A stretch of 64,000 nucleotides of DNA. Source: Gracilaria vermiculophylla. Its lineage: Eukaryota; Rhodophyta; Florideophyceae; Gracilariales; Gracilariaceae. Below the pieces are notes generated by a model. That model saw nothing but the letters and a program-made list of their open reading frames with translations, ran no database searches and had not been told where the DNA came from. The position numbers and the translations under genes were made by a program. Below, one piece after another: positions 22,689 to 35,000 of the stretch; position 1 is the first letter of the stretch, and every line of letters starts with the position of its first letter. The stretch spans positions 880,163 to 944,162 of the forward strand of contig JAHNZQ020000049.1 in the NCBI GenBank assembly GCA_019155205.2, given 5' to 3'.

Positions 22689-23040
22689 TCAGCCAAACTC
22701 TGGAGAGTCGGGCGTCTTCTTAACACGCTTTTTTGGCCACGGCTTCTTTTCGTTACTGCAAATTGACCCAGTGACCATACAAGAGCTTTTCTCAACAGAA
22801 CTTTCCTTCGAATGGTTGATAATCATAGTCGCAGGACTCAGATTAAGCTTATGACAATGCAAAGATACAAATGATTTAGATAAAACGTTTGTGTTACACC
22901 CATCATCCTTCAACATCGAGACTGGTGCCCCTTCCATGGTTCCTTTCAGGACCAACAACGGTTTGCATGGTACGGATATGTCTTGTGAAGCCTCTTGGCT
23001 ATGAACTGAAACACCTTGTGCTAAATGAGGTTCCTCTAAA
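22689..23040 (-). pseudogene. Retropepsin-like protease of a second Ty3/gypsy family, fragment
   Basis: The minus-strand frame holds PLLVLKGTMEGAPVSMLKDD followed by GCNTNVLS. This fits an aspartic protease active-site loop in which the usual D-T/S-G is D-D-G. It follows the gag frame after a shift of phase, as expected in a gag-pol arrangement. The frame ends at 22689 and no reverse transcriptase follows, so pol has been deleted. Confidence 0.6.
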
Positions 23041-23065
23041 CGGCGTTTACTTTCAAAAGAACCTT

Positions 23066-23914
23066 TCAGTTTTCCGAGCTATCGGAATCATACTTTGCAC
23101 CCTTACAATCACCTTCGGTGTTGGTAACGTTACCGTTCGGCTTTGCTCTATCGCAACGATGCTTCCACGGGCGGCACCCAGGGGTATGGCATTCAAAGCA
23201 GGCATTGTTCTTAATGTCCTCCAAGCGTTGTTTGGATCTAAATCGGGAACGACCTTCAGCATTTCCAATATCCATCGGATCCGAAACCGCTTTAGCACAC
23301 CTAGTTGCGTCTTTCTCGTCCTATGAGGATCCCATGAATGCTGCTTCAACTCTCATAGCAATTTTCGTAGCTTCTTCGAAATCGTAACAGTTAGCTTTTC
23401 TTACTTCAAACTGAATCTTACCTTTCAATCCAGTCACAAATTTGTCCCACTTCTCACTCGCACTAATGTCCGGAATATTTAGGACAATATTTCGGAAATT
23501 TGAAAGACAGTCAGAAACATTTCCCGTTTGCTTCAGATTACGTAACTTGTCTCTCGCCCTTCGTACGTGGTCTTCACGTACAAATTCTTTTTGGATTGCA
23601 GCAACAAACTGAACCCATGTTTTCGGCTCAGACGGGTTGTTTAACAACGTATACCACCATATGGCGGCGGTACTTATCAACAATGTAGAAGCATAAATTA
23701 TCTTGTTTTCATCAAAGAGAATCAGCTTGTTTCCAAGCTGGACCAAGTTAAAGTACTGTTCTAGCTTATAAAGCCAAGTGTTAACGACCAGATAATCACG
23801 AACACCAGAAAATGTTTCTGGTCGTTTTGGTTTCAAAGTGACCGATACAGCATTGTTTCCACCATCATTACCTCCCAAGCCATTGTCCTGAGTCGTATCG
23901 TTATGACTGTTCAT
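23066..23914 (-). pseudogene. Gag with zinc knuckle, second Ty3/gypsy family
   Basis: The ATG is at 23914. Residues about 30-190 match the retrotransposon gag fold: FSGVRDYLVVNTWLYKLEQY, then a Trp-Trp pair in AAIWWYTLLNN and KTWVQFVAAIQKEF. One in-frame TAG at 23321-23323 interrupts it; the same frame continues to 23066 with a nucleocapsid-like knuckle, CFECHTPGCRPWKHRC. In that knuckle the usual third and fourth ligands (His, Cys) appear exchanged. Gag assembles the particle and the knuckle binds element RNA. This family is unrelated in sequence to the chromoviruses in the window. Confidence 0.8.
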
Positions 23915-23945
23915 TATGAGCAGCGATGCTACCAGTGAAACAATG

Positions 23946-24137
23946 TTAGAGGAGATAGATACAATTTACGGATGGCCGTTTGATGGCTTCTTCCCTCTGA
24001 ATGCGTAGGGCCGCCTGCGAGGCCAATTTAAGAGGTTTAGGCTGGCGTCGGCACAGCGTCAGTGCTTTTTCCAGCTTCCTGAGCCTCAGCCCTCTCCCGC
24101 CTTTTTGGGAGAGTGGCAATTCAAATAATGTACCCAA
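23946..24137 (-). other. Possible 5' leader or gag N-terminal piece of the second gypsy family
   Basis: A 63-codon Lys/Arg/Leu-rich frame lies just upstream of the gag start on the same strand. It contains a short hairpin (CTCTCCC and GGGAGAG, near 24091-24114). It may be leader RNA of the element rather than coding. Confidence 0.25.
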
Positions 24138-24530
24138 ACAGTTCTAAATGGGCACATTCGCCATGCAACTTTCCTTGCCTGTACGCCTACCTACGACTGC
24201 TCAGTTTTATATCACTGTCAAACAGTGCTGCATTTGGAACGTCACGGATAGAAACTCCACTCGCTGTATGGTAATACTCAGACCTGTCGAACATGTAAGT
24301 TGCATTCTCTGCTTTACCACATTTAGAACTATAGTCAAGTGAGCAGGCGGATCCTGATGATTTAGCCAAAGAGACCCAGTTTGATCGGGCATAAGCATGT
24401 CATGTGTCGAGGTGAGCGGAGCAGTGTATGTCCGCACAGTACCGTTTCGTTTTGCACACTTTGTCCTTGGGATTAAAGTAGGCATTACATATCTGATTTA
24501 TATCAGCCATTCCGGGTCTTATCACTATAG
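24138..24530. other. Intergenic DNA, no gene seen
   Basis: No LTR, RNA gene or domain was recognised; the open frames are short. Confidence 0.4.
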
Positions 24531-24532
24531 TA

Positions 24533-25421
24533 CAGTCTGTTTCAAAATCTTATTAAGTTGGTATCAAGTAAAATAATCGTAATTTTGATACTTTACGACG
24601 AAAAAAACGAGTTTCAAAAAAACTTCAAGTACGAAAACCGTTACGAAAACATAACATGTCTATCATCTTTAATTCTTTTCTGGAAACTCAGTTACTAGGT
24701 ATTCCAATTTTTCTGCTGATAAACGCTGATACAGAGTTTGCGCATTGAATGAATGTAGACATTAATTGTCGAAATTGAACTATTGTCTCAGCAATTCTTA
24801 GTACAGTTTTTCAATTCAAAAACGGTGCGAAAATGCCCTTTATGGCCACAAAACGATCTCTTTTATAAGCCCCTTACATTTTCAATCTGGTTTAACTCCG
24901 GTGAGTGCGCTGGCCATTCCATGATTTTTATGTTTGCTTCTTGTAGCCAGTCTGACACCAATTTAGATTTTTGTACTTTGGAATTATCTTCTTGAAAAAC
25001 AAAAATTTCGCCATGTACTCAATATCCGTAAGGTATCACATGGCCATGAAGAACTTCTGGGTAGCGCATAGAGCCCATATTTCTATCAAATCATGCAACA
25101 TCTGTTTTTTCATATTTTTATATATTCGCCCATATCATTACAGAACAGCCTCCAGAGTGGCCTGTGCAAAAATCAGGGCATTTTATCTTAGATCATGCGA
25201 ATAAAACTTATTACAATCTGGACCATCCAAGTTGAATCATTGTTTTCGTCAGAACCGATGACTTCGTGCCATTGATCTTCATCGTCTGTCATGTTTACTT
25301 AACAAAATTTAGTTTTGTGCTTGTGCTGATCTTTTAGAACAAATGTGGTTTTCATTTTTTTATACTTGAACAACTTCTCTTTATTGCTTTTACACCAATC
25401 TGTTGATTTAGATACATTGCG
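24533..25421 (-). mobile_element. Tc1/mariner element with decayed DD34E transposase, cut by a chromovirus LTR
   Basis: The left end, CAGTCTGTTTCAAAATCTT, preceded by TA, matches the termini of the non-autonomous copies at 13597 and 20633. On the minus strand a broken transposase frame shows the first catalytic Asp in WHEVIGSDE (about 25250), the second in FQEDNSKVQKSK (about 24985), and the third position in WPAHSPELNQIEN (about 24895), with 34 residues between the second Asp and the Glu. That is the Tc1 spacing. At least four stops and shifts break the frame. The N-terminal DNA-binding part is missing because the chromovirus LTR begins at 25422. This is the probable source family of the non-autonomous copies. 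Confidence 0.8.
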
Positions 25422-25976
25422 TGTAGTACTATCAGTTCACCTTTCGAGGTTATAGCGCATAACGTCCGTGAGGAGTTTTTTGTGCCTCCAAACACGCGAG
25501 TTTCCAAAGCTGGTCTCAGGTAATCACGGTCACGAGGCGGGGGAATCCTGAAAGGCGGTGCGCATGCACCACGCGGAGAAGGGGGTTCCCTAGGAGGACT
25601 ATGCTCCTACAAGTGCTGCTAGGGAGCAATCTGGGCATTGGTGACTTGGAAACCTGAAGGCTTTGGACAAAAGTCTCCAACCGGAAAAACTAGAAGAAGA
25701 CCCAAACGTACTGAGTTTACTTCCCCGAGAGGTAGAGCTCGACCGGCAGATTAAATACCGTGCCGGGAGCCAACCTCGACAGGTTTCAGTACTGCAACAA
25801 TTACTTGTAACGAGTAACGAAGATATATCTAAATTCTACAATTCCTGAGAAGTACTGTAGCACACGTGATCCGAGTTATGCACCATGCGGCTCAGTTATT
25901 AAAATACAAACCCTCCCTAGGAATTTCCTGTCGTAAAGCTACCCTAAAATATCACCTTAGGATCCACTGTACTACA
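25422..25976 (-). repeat. 3' LTR of the outer nested chromovirus
   Basis: This 555-bp LTR begins TGTAGTACTATCAG and ends GTACTACA. The polypurine tract GAGGAAAGGGGGTA lies on the minus strand at 25977-25990. Its partner is the LTR at 43314-43835, and between them lies gag-pol on the minus strand plus the inner element. The bases outside the two LTRs (TTGCG on the left, GTTAC on the right) are not a matching duplication. Confidence 0.85.
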
Positions 25977-26468
25977 TACCCCCTTTCCTCAATTGCACCA
26001 CATCCCGGAGTTGCATCTTTTCAAAGCTTGGTCCCTGCACGACTTTTCACGGGGTTGAAATGGGGTTGATGTCAAAGCGGGCTCCCGCAATGTGAGGAAT
26101 CTTCTCCTCTAGGAATTCCTCCGTACTTCTCTGTTCTCACGGGGCGTACATACCGTAAGCTCGTGCATCTCTGTTCAGGCGGTTCCGAGCCCTTAGCTGT
26201 TTTCGATTTAACCTCGTCACTTCTGTTTGGAGTACCCTGCGAGTGCGAAAGCGCCCGGCATTCCGAGTTCCTCGAAGATCATTTTCGGGAAACGCCCGAG
26301 CTGTCGTGTCCGCTCGTTTATTCTCACTGGATAAAACGCACTAATACTTTTTCCTTCTGCCCTGTCGTCGTCCTCCGTCCGCTTTGAACCCGCTCCCCGT
26401 AAGGTGGATTGTCTCATCGCCCGCATTCTTTCGTCAGTTTTCCTCGCGTATTACCCGACTAGAATCCT

Positions 26469-26830
26469 ATGGGGGAGCGTCTGGCGTTCCATATAGGTCT
26501 TCCATTCCCAGCTCCATCGCAGAACCTGGCTGCACATCCTGAGGTCGTGACGCAGCATTTAGCATCGATGTCGGATCCTCCCGCAGACGTGACAGGTGTG
26601 ACTCGTCTGCAAGAGGAAGAGATTATTCCCGTCCCGACTGCTTCGGCCCCGGTTGTGCAACCCCAAATGCGAAGCGTCCCAGTGCAGATAATTCAGCCTC
26701 GCCTGAAAAACTTCGCTGTTCCTGTGCTACCGTCACCTACGTTGTGAACTGCTCCATCCTTAGCGCTGCCGATCTCTACGGCAATGCCTGCAGAATCCGA
26801 TTGGGGTCCAATTGTGCCAGCCGGTCTGCC
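26469..26830 (+). pseudogene. Antisense extra frame of the outer chromovirus, first part
   Basis: The frame beginning MGERLAFHIGLPFPAPSQN and the following Pro/Val/Gln-rich linker (PVPTASAPVVQPQMRSVPV) match the linker of the frame at 16405-18540 and of the inner copy. It is cut by the LTR of the inner element at GLPSA; the continuation TPSVAVVVP is found at 36164. This copy lacks the 1.2-kb middle present at 16560-17765. Confidence 0.6.
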
Positions 26831-26835
26831 GTCTG
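26831..26835. other. Left copy of the target-site duplication GTCTG of the inner chromovirus
   Basis: GTCTG at 26831-26835 directly precedes the inner left LTR, and GTCTG at 36159-36163 directly follows the inner right LTR. Removing one copy and the inner element rejoins the codons of the antisense frame (GLPSA to TPSVAVVVP). Confidence 0.85.
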
Positions 26836-27388
26836 CGTACTACTGTCAGTTCTTCTTTCGAGGTAGCAGAGCACAACGACCGTTAGGAGTTTTTGTTGAC
26901 TCCAAAGGTGCGTGCTTCCAACGGTGGTCTCCGGTATTTGCTGTCGCGAGCCGAAAGAATTCTAAACAGGATTCGCAAACACCAAGCGGAGGAGGAGGTT
27001 CACTAGGCGTACATTGCTCCCACAGGGGCTGCTATTATGCGACCTGGGAATCGGCGGTTTAGAAACCTGAGGATGGTTGACGAGGGTCTCCAACCGGAAA
27101 AGTAGCTGAAGACTCAATGGTGTTTGCCTTTATTTTCCCAGAGATGAAGCTCTACCGGAAGATTAAGTATCAAGCCAGGAAACCACCTCGGCTGGTCTCA
27201 CTACTGTAGTAACTACCCGCACAAATTAAATAAAATAAATAGAATTTCTACTGTCCCTGAAGGGTACCGTAGCGCACGAGGGCCAAATCATGTACTAGGT
27301 GGCTCAGTTAATAAAATGCGAGGCCTGCTAAGGAATACCACGCCATAAATCCGTACCACCATATCTCCTTAGGAGCCACTGTACTACA
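26836..27388 (-). repeat. 3' LTR of the inner nested chromovirus
   Basis: This 553-bp LTR begins CGTACTACTGTCAG (the usual TGTAGTACTGTCAG with three changes) and ends TACTACA. It pairs with 35611-36158. The adjoining minus-strand purine tract (27389-27403) is weaker than in the other copies. Confidence 0.85.
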
Positions 27389-27902
27389 TAACTTCTTTTC
27401 TAAATTGCACCAGGTCCTCGAGGTGCATCCTCCAATAGTTCGATCCGGGGGTGTCTTTTATCGGTGGGGATACCAGCGCGGCCTCCGGCGAGGTGAAAAA
27501 TCCTTTCCTTCAGGCTTTCCTTCATACTTTCATACTCCTGCGCGGCGTACCACCGCGGGCCCGTGTTTTATCTCTTGCGGTGTTTGCAAGCCCTAGCCTT
27601 TCTTGACATCACCTCGACTTCTCCTTCTTCGCGTAACCCATCGGTGCTACCGCGCCAGTCGGCGGCGGGAGACTCCGCACACTTCGAGCGTCTGGTGTGC
27701 GGCCCAGGCGTTCGACCTCCGCGGCCGGAGCGTGGGTCAATCCAGATTGTTCGTCGACCCCCTCAAGGCACTCGACGCTCTGATTTCCTCGAGGATTCCT
27801 TTCTGAGGAACACCAGATTCATCGCGTCCGCTCGTTCTGTCTCCGGGAAGGTGCATCGTCTCATAATCGTCTCCTATGCGCTTCTGTCGGTCTCCACTGC
27901 AT

Positions 27903-29088
27903 ATGAACTTGCTCCCCACCATGGTGCTCCATGTCTCACTTGCAATCGGTCGTCCGTCTTCTCCGCACATTCCACGATTGCGTCTCCACGCGGCTTTCTC
28001 CCCGGCTGGGCATATAACCGCAGGCAACTCCCAAAGTGGCGTCAGATCCCTCACCTCAGGTGCTAGGACTCCGATTCCCCGCCTGTGAACCCTTGGTGGA
28101 GAGCCTGGTGACTCGCACGCTCCCTAGGTTACCGGCTCAGCCCCAGGATATGGGTTTGCCTTTTGAGTTCATAACGACGCATCCCGCAGCAATACCGGAT
28201 CCTCACGCAGTGGTTGCCACCGTGTCTCCTAAAGAAGAGGAGAAGATTACTCTTGTCCCGGTAGCTTGGGCCCCGGTGGTGCAATCCCCACTGCAGAGCG
28301 TCCCTTCGCCTGTTCTTTTGCCCCATCTGTGAAGTGTTCTAGTTCCCGCACCGCCGTCACCACCGGCGTCACTGACTCCGTCCTTGGCTTTGACGACCTC
28401 CGCGGCAGTTTGTCGAGAATCTCTTCGGGAGACCCCTGTCCCAGCCAGTCCACCGTCCGTGGCTCCTTCCGTAACGGTTATTGTACCCTCAACGGAGGTG
28501 GCCGCTTCGAGTGCACCGTCGCGTGGGTTATCTTCTACGGCTCTGGGTGCTGCCTTCCAGGAGTTGGTTCAGGCGTGCCTAGTGACGGGCTGTCGTGCTC
28601 CGCTTCTCCGGTAGAGGCTCTGAGCGAGGCGTGTGCCTGGGTTTTAGAACGCCATAAGGCCCGGGCTGACCGAGCCTCGATGGCGGCCGTTAAGGAAAGC
28701 CTGTCGGAGTTCTTCAAGAGACAAGCGCTCACGGTAGAAGCTCGCCTCGAAGCGGAGTATTCGACGCCATTCGGTGACCTGCAGGTGGTAGACCTCTGGC
28801 GGTGTGTGTGAGTTCCCGGTAGCGGCGGAACAAAGGATCATTCAGTTGGAGCAAAAGCTCCGCAACGGTAGTCAAAATGTGAATGGGCCGTGCCCGCGCG
28901 CTCAGCGACACAAATTGCGGCGTCAGAAGCGCTCGAATAGTGAGCAACGGCGTCTTGGAGGCAAAAAAGAGAACTCCAGGTGGGAGGTAGACTGTGCAGA
29001 CAAAAAAAACTCCGGTTTGGGGCACCATCCCCCTTTCCTAAATGAAAACGTCTATGTGGAGAGGCGTTTCTGCACCAGATTGGCATAG
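27903..29088 (+). pseudogene. Antisense extra frame of the inner chromovirus
   Basis: The ATG at 27903 (MNLLPTMVL) matches the start at 16405. After about 55 codons the homology jumps to the Pro-rich linker (28080-28330), then to the helical part (PSRGLSSTALGAAFQELVQA, followed by CAWVLERHKARADRASM), and ends in a basic tail (EQKLRNGSQN, later QRHKLRRQKR) at 29088. Frame changes occur near 28070, 28330 and 28610. The 3' end overlaps the pol stop (29052) by about 37 bases, tail to tail. The basic tail could bind nucleic acid or direct nuclear entry; this is inference. No database family was recognised. Confidence 0.55.
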
Positions 29089-32000
29089 TATCGCCTAGAG
29101 AAGTACTCCGGGATGTGTTCCGGAGGATCTCCAGTGTCGTCTCTTGAGGTGTACTCATACCAGCGGACGCGGTACAGTATTTTTCTAGGGGTTTGTCGGT
29201 CGGACACGATATGGTCCACCGCGTAGAGGATATCAACATCAGGGGTCATGATGTCGTCTGGAGTCTCCAGCAACGGTTCGCGGAGAGTAGTCATGCCGTT
29301 TCCAGTACCAAATGGTGTCGTCACTTCTGAGGTGGTCTGGTGAGGAAGTTCCACGCGGGGTCCCTGAGTTGGGGTGGCGGGCATTCCCGAAGGGCTGGGC
29401 GTCGGGACTTTCGTTACCCTATCACGAGAGATGACGTCTCGGAGCCCGTTTACCTCGATGGCTATAGTGTCCCTAAAGATGGCCAAGACTTCGCAAGGCC
29501 CTTAGGAGATCGGCGCCAGGTTGCGCGTGACGTCCGGCGGTTCGTCGGATGTCTCCCGAGGTTTCTCGAGGAGGCCTTCGTCGCCTTCCCTTAGATAAGG
29601 GCCATCCTGGACCTTCTGGTCGAAGTCCTGTTTATATCTTCTATGCGAGGCGTGTAATCTCTTCTTTGCGAGGGAGAGGGCGTTCTCATACCGCTTTAGG
29701 ATGGAGCGTTTTGCTTGCACCGCTGCTGGTGCCTGTGGCCCATCCGCCGGGTGCGCCGTGGCGCGTGCCGCAATGAAGGCATTTGGTGGAATGCACGAGA
29801 GCACCAGGTTGAAAGAAGCGATCCCCGTGGAGCGGTGCACCTGCAGGTTGCATGCATAGGTCAAGTGGCCCGCATATGCCCCTCAATACTTCTGGTGGTT
29901 CGCGATGTTGTGCTTCAGCCTCGAGGCGATAATCGTTTTGAACCTCTCCGCTTGTCCGTTAATATGGGGGTGATAGGCAGTTGTAAACAATTGTTTCATC
30001 CCCATCATTCCGGAGACGGTACTGAAGAGTCTTCCTGCGAATTGAGGGCCATTGTCATTTGTGGAGGTACTATGGTACTCCATATAGGTAAGCCCAGTGC
30101 TTCAAAAAGGCATCGGCAATTATTGCTGCAGTGGGGCTTTGGAGGGAGATGGCATGCGTGATCTTCAAGAAACAGTCAGTGACGACGAGGATAAATCGGT
30201 ACCCTCGCTCAGTTTTGGGGAGAGGGCCCAATACGTCCATGGCCTCGAACTATAAAGATCCTGAAGATGGGAACAGAGTAAGCGGCGTCCGGTGTTTCCG
30301 TATATTCTTCCTAGCGGTGGCGTAGGAATAGAAATCCGCCACCGTTTGGAAGGCGTCATTAGCCATGCTCGTCTAATAGAACTTCCTCCGCATGAGGAAA
30401 TACATCTGCGATCCACCGGAGTGCCCGGCGAGGCGAAAATAGTGCGAAAGATACAGCACCCTCGCCCGTAGTTCCATCAGGACCACGTTTTGAAGAGCTC
30501 CATTCAGGGAGGCGCGGCGTACAAACACGCCGTCCCGGTCAACATCGAATGACGATGTTCAACTCCCCACAGGAAAGAGGCACTCCTTGCAGTGCGCATC
30601 CGTACTCTGTTCCTTCAGGAACTTCGCCAAGGTGATGGGGAGAACTTCTTTCTCCTCCTCAACAAGAGCCATCACCTCAGAGAGTCCACTATACCTCCGT
30701 CCACGCTCAATTCATTCCAAACATTCTCCATCGGATCCTTCTTTGCCGTCGGCGTATTGGATGACCAGACACGGAATGTTGTCCTCCAAAGGTGTTTTGT
30801 CTTCTCTCTCGGTGGAGATTTGCCAGAGTGCGTTCGCCGCCTGGTATTATATGCCAGGACGGTGGATGATGTCAAACTCGAACTCCAGGAGGCGTAGCCT
30901 CCACCTTTAAAGGCGACAGGAAGCATCCGTCAAAGACAGTATCCACTTCAGAGGTGCGTGGTCTTTATTCAAGGAAACGCGCGCCTTCTAGGTACGGGCG
31001 TAAAAGCAGCACCTTCCAGACGATGGCGAGAAATTCGCGCTCCGAGGTGGAATAATTTCGTTCCGTAGGTGTGAGGCTGGCACTCCAATACCCGATGGGT
31101 TGACGTCCACCTTCAGGTTGTTCCTGTAGGAGGCCACATCCGATCTGGTATTTACAGGCGTCAATGTCCAACACCCTTTGGCCGTGCCGCTTCGGAAGTA
31201 CCAAAATTGGTGGCTCTATTAGTCTTTTCTTCAGGGGTTTGAAGACTTCAAACTCTTCGTCTGTCAAGAAAGCCAATTGCGTCGGCTTGTCTTTCTCCAT
31301 GAGTTGGCGCCGCGATACGCGAGAAATTCGGGACAAACCTCCTGAAAACTTTGCACAACCTCAGGAAGGACCGGAAGTCCGTCTGGTTGGTGGGAGGGTG
31401 AGCGTCCTTGATGGTATCCTGAGTTTTTATAGAAACCTGTAGGCGGCCCGGGAGCACAACGTACCCCAGATAATCCATCGAGGACTGGAAAAAGAAACAT
31501 TTCTCCAGCTTCAGGGGGAGTCCAGCATCCTTTAGGAGTTGGAGCACGTGCTTGACATGGGTAGAGTGCTCCTCCACGCTGCGGGAGTATATAATTCCAT
31601 CATCAATATACACCAAGACGTACTGCCACTTCACCTTTGACAGGATTATGTCCACTGCTTGTTGGAACGATGCGGGTGCATTCTTCAATCCAAAATGGCA
31701 TCCTTAGGAACCTGAAAATTCCATATTGCGATGTGAACGTTGTCTTATCTCTATTGAAGTCGTCCATCGTAACCTGCCGGTAGCCGCTGTTTTCATCCAT
31801 AGTGGAGAAAACGGACTTTTCACCTAAGGAGTCGATACATTCATCCATACGGGGTATCGGGTACGAGTCGCGTACCGTCACCTCGGTGAGGCGTCTATAG
31901 TTAATACAGAACCTCAAAGGGCCATCTTTTTTAGTCACAAACACCACGGATGAGGCTTATTTGGAATAGGAAGGCTCGATAACGCCCTTCTCCGACATCC

Positions 32001-35000
32001 GGTGGACCTCATCGCGTTCGAAATTATGCGCATGGGGTCCGGCCCACCTCGGGAGTTGATGTACCGGTTTTGCATCGGGTGTGAGCCGGATCCTGTGCTT
32101 GGCCAGACCAACCGGACTCAGGCACCCAGATCACATGTGCTCGAAGACGGATAGCATCTCCACTATCCTATGGCAATATTTTTCGAAATTTTCGCCAATT
32201 TGGAGCTTCTCCTGCCAGGTGGCAGGATTCTCTCCCTCTGGAGCCGTTGAAGTCGCTTCAGCCTCCGTGGTGGCGATTGCATCGCGTTCCACAAGGCCTT
32301 CCACACGAGGAAGATGAGCCAGTCCTGCAGGGGCGTGTAGTGACAATCCGACGATAGTTCCTTTCTGGAACCGTATCGGCGACTCCTTCAGATTGGCGAG
32401 CACGACCCTGGGGGGAATATTTGCCCCTTTTTTCATAACACCATTCGCCATAATAGAGTGCTGCTTCGTCGTCAGGTGGAGACTCCCCTGCAGGAATGAA
32501 AGGCCAGATACAGAGGTCTGCACACAAACTTTGGCCTGACTCCTCGCGGAGATTTCGATGCTCTTCACCACCCAGAGCTGATTCGACTGCGTCTATTTTG
32601 GAAGATTACCCACGTGAAGCGCATTGGCGTCCGGTCCTGGAGATGCGAACACGATATCTACAGGGGCGGTGTGGTGAAACGTCTCCTTTCGCGGGCGTGG
32701 GTAGATTTCACGTACCTACCGATCCCCGAAGGAAGTGCCCAGTATGCATTATGTGGCCAAGTTGGTGGCCACGAGGAACCACACCTTCACATGTAAGAAG
32801 CCCAGCCGGAGATACAGGGGTATCGCTGCGAGCATGTTCAATGCTCGACGCCACGCATCGCGCACCGTACGGAGCGCACCAGTCCTCAAGGAGCCAAGAG
32901 CACACCGCAGAAGCACGTCGCTGTACACCAGATTGGGACCAGCTTCGGTATCGAGAATAGCGCACACCGTGATCGACGAAAGCGGGGAACATCCGATAGA
33001 GGCGGACACTTTGTAATTCTCACGGTGGAGCGTACAAACAGATTCCTTAAAGGCGTCAAATGGGTCCAACGGGATTGGGAGGCCCGCCGATTTCTTCGTT
33101 GGTGGAGCAGACAGTTTCTCCTGCTTTCCTATAGGTGAACTCCGTGGAGCTGAGGCTCGATGGTGAGGAGCCACGCGTAGCCTCTACGCGTGGCCCGGAG
33201 GGTTTTCCTGGTTTGAGGGGGGCTCAGCTCCAGTCGGGGACGGCTGCTGCGGTTGCGCATCGAGATTCAATGTGTTCCCCTGAGATGCAACCCGATTGGA
33301 TACCGGCACCTGCGTCGGTGGTGCAAGTAACCCTGGGACAGGCTACACTCCCAGTGGGACGCGGTAACCGTAGTTTCCTTGTGGAGAGCGGATGCAACGA
33401 TTATGCTGTTTGGTAATTTACGCTCTCCATTGGTGTGTCCTTCAGCTTCTGGAACTTCTTCTCCCGTTCCTGCAGGGTGGCAGGTCTCATTGCTAGGTTG
33501 AAAGTTGTTCAGTGTACTGGCTATCGAGACAAGCAACTCTTGCAAGGCGGCGAGTAGCCTCGAGGGTTCGCAAACCGGACACTCCTGTAAGATTTTGCCG
33601 AGACGTACGAAGTGGGAGACAAGGGTTTCTTCGTCCTAGACGGTGCTCCCTGAGATGAAACGTATGTAAGGGCAAGGGCTTCTTGCTCTCCCACGAGTAT
33701 GAGCTCGTCGACCTCCTCCGAGGTGCTGGAGTCCAACGTCAGGGCGGATGCCCGACGGTTCTTTGAGGCCGCCGGTATTTTTGACAGTAGAGCGTGGCTA
33801 CGACGAGAAGCATTGTGGGTATCCCCATGGGATTCCGCGAAACGCCCTAGCTTTGTACAGATGGTTTTTGGGTGCGTTGTAAGGTGATTACCCACCCTGA
33901 CGTGGATCGAGGGGGGAGTCCCTCGACGAAAAACGACTTCAGCCGCCGTTTGGAGTACAGAATCCTACACCTCACGGCTTTGCGCACAACTTCTCTGAAA
34001 ACTCCGTTCGGTCATTTTCGCATCCTTCCTTTAGGAAGTGATTTCAGCATCAGCATCGGCTCCCACCTCATCCGTTGCGTACCTTTTCAAAAGTTAGTTT
34101 ACCACCTCGGGGTACGTCATCAAGATCTCCGTTCCAGTATCATCCACAATGGTGCTCTCCCCGGTGAGGCGTGGCAGCACCAGCGAGTGCGCTTGGCCTG
34201 TGAGGTAGAACTGAAAGCACCATACGGCGGCACCTTCATGGACACCATTGGTGTTACACGCCGAACGGAAGCCTGTTAGAAATTCAACACCAAGATGGGG
34301 TCCTCACCTGAGAAGGAGTGCTCTCTTACTTGAATATCCATGCGGCGCTGGATCCCCGTACGTCGTTTAGCGACCGATGCGTTGTAAAGAGTGGACCGAG
34401 CATTCAACCGGTAGGTGTCATAATACACCACTTTGGCGAAAAGGTCGTTAAGCGGGACGAACTTCCTGACCCTTCTGCTTTTCTCCTTACGAGATATACG
34501 GTCTTTCGAACTGGAGCTTTTAACGGATTCAGAATCTGAGCTTCTCTCCTAATCGGTGTCTTGCTTTCTACTTCTCTTCTTCCGTTTCTTTTGGCGTCTG
34601 TTCTGTAAGTATTTTGGGTGCCCGACGATACCCCTGCTATCGAGATTCACCCGAAAATTATCCTGCCCTACTCTCCTGCTGTGAATTATTTTGCGATAGG
34701 TATCCTGTCCTCCTCCGTGGGGCGTCAGGTCCAGACGGTGCATAGAAAAATTCCTGAGGTGATCCTGTTTTCCTACAGCAGTATTTTATCCACCTATGGC
34801 TTTCGGGTTGGCAGTATCCTGTCCTTCTCTGCTCGAGGTCACCTAAGATGATGATAGAGAAAACTTTTCCTGCACGGAAAATTAACTTTGAAACGGCGCT
34901 GCGGGGAGAATCTGCGCGGTTTTAGAACAAATCTCCGCACCGACAACATCTGAGATCACCTTTAGGAAGGAATCGGAGTCCGGCAAAGCATCCAGAGCAC

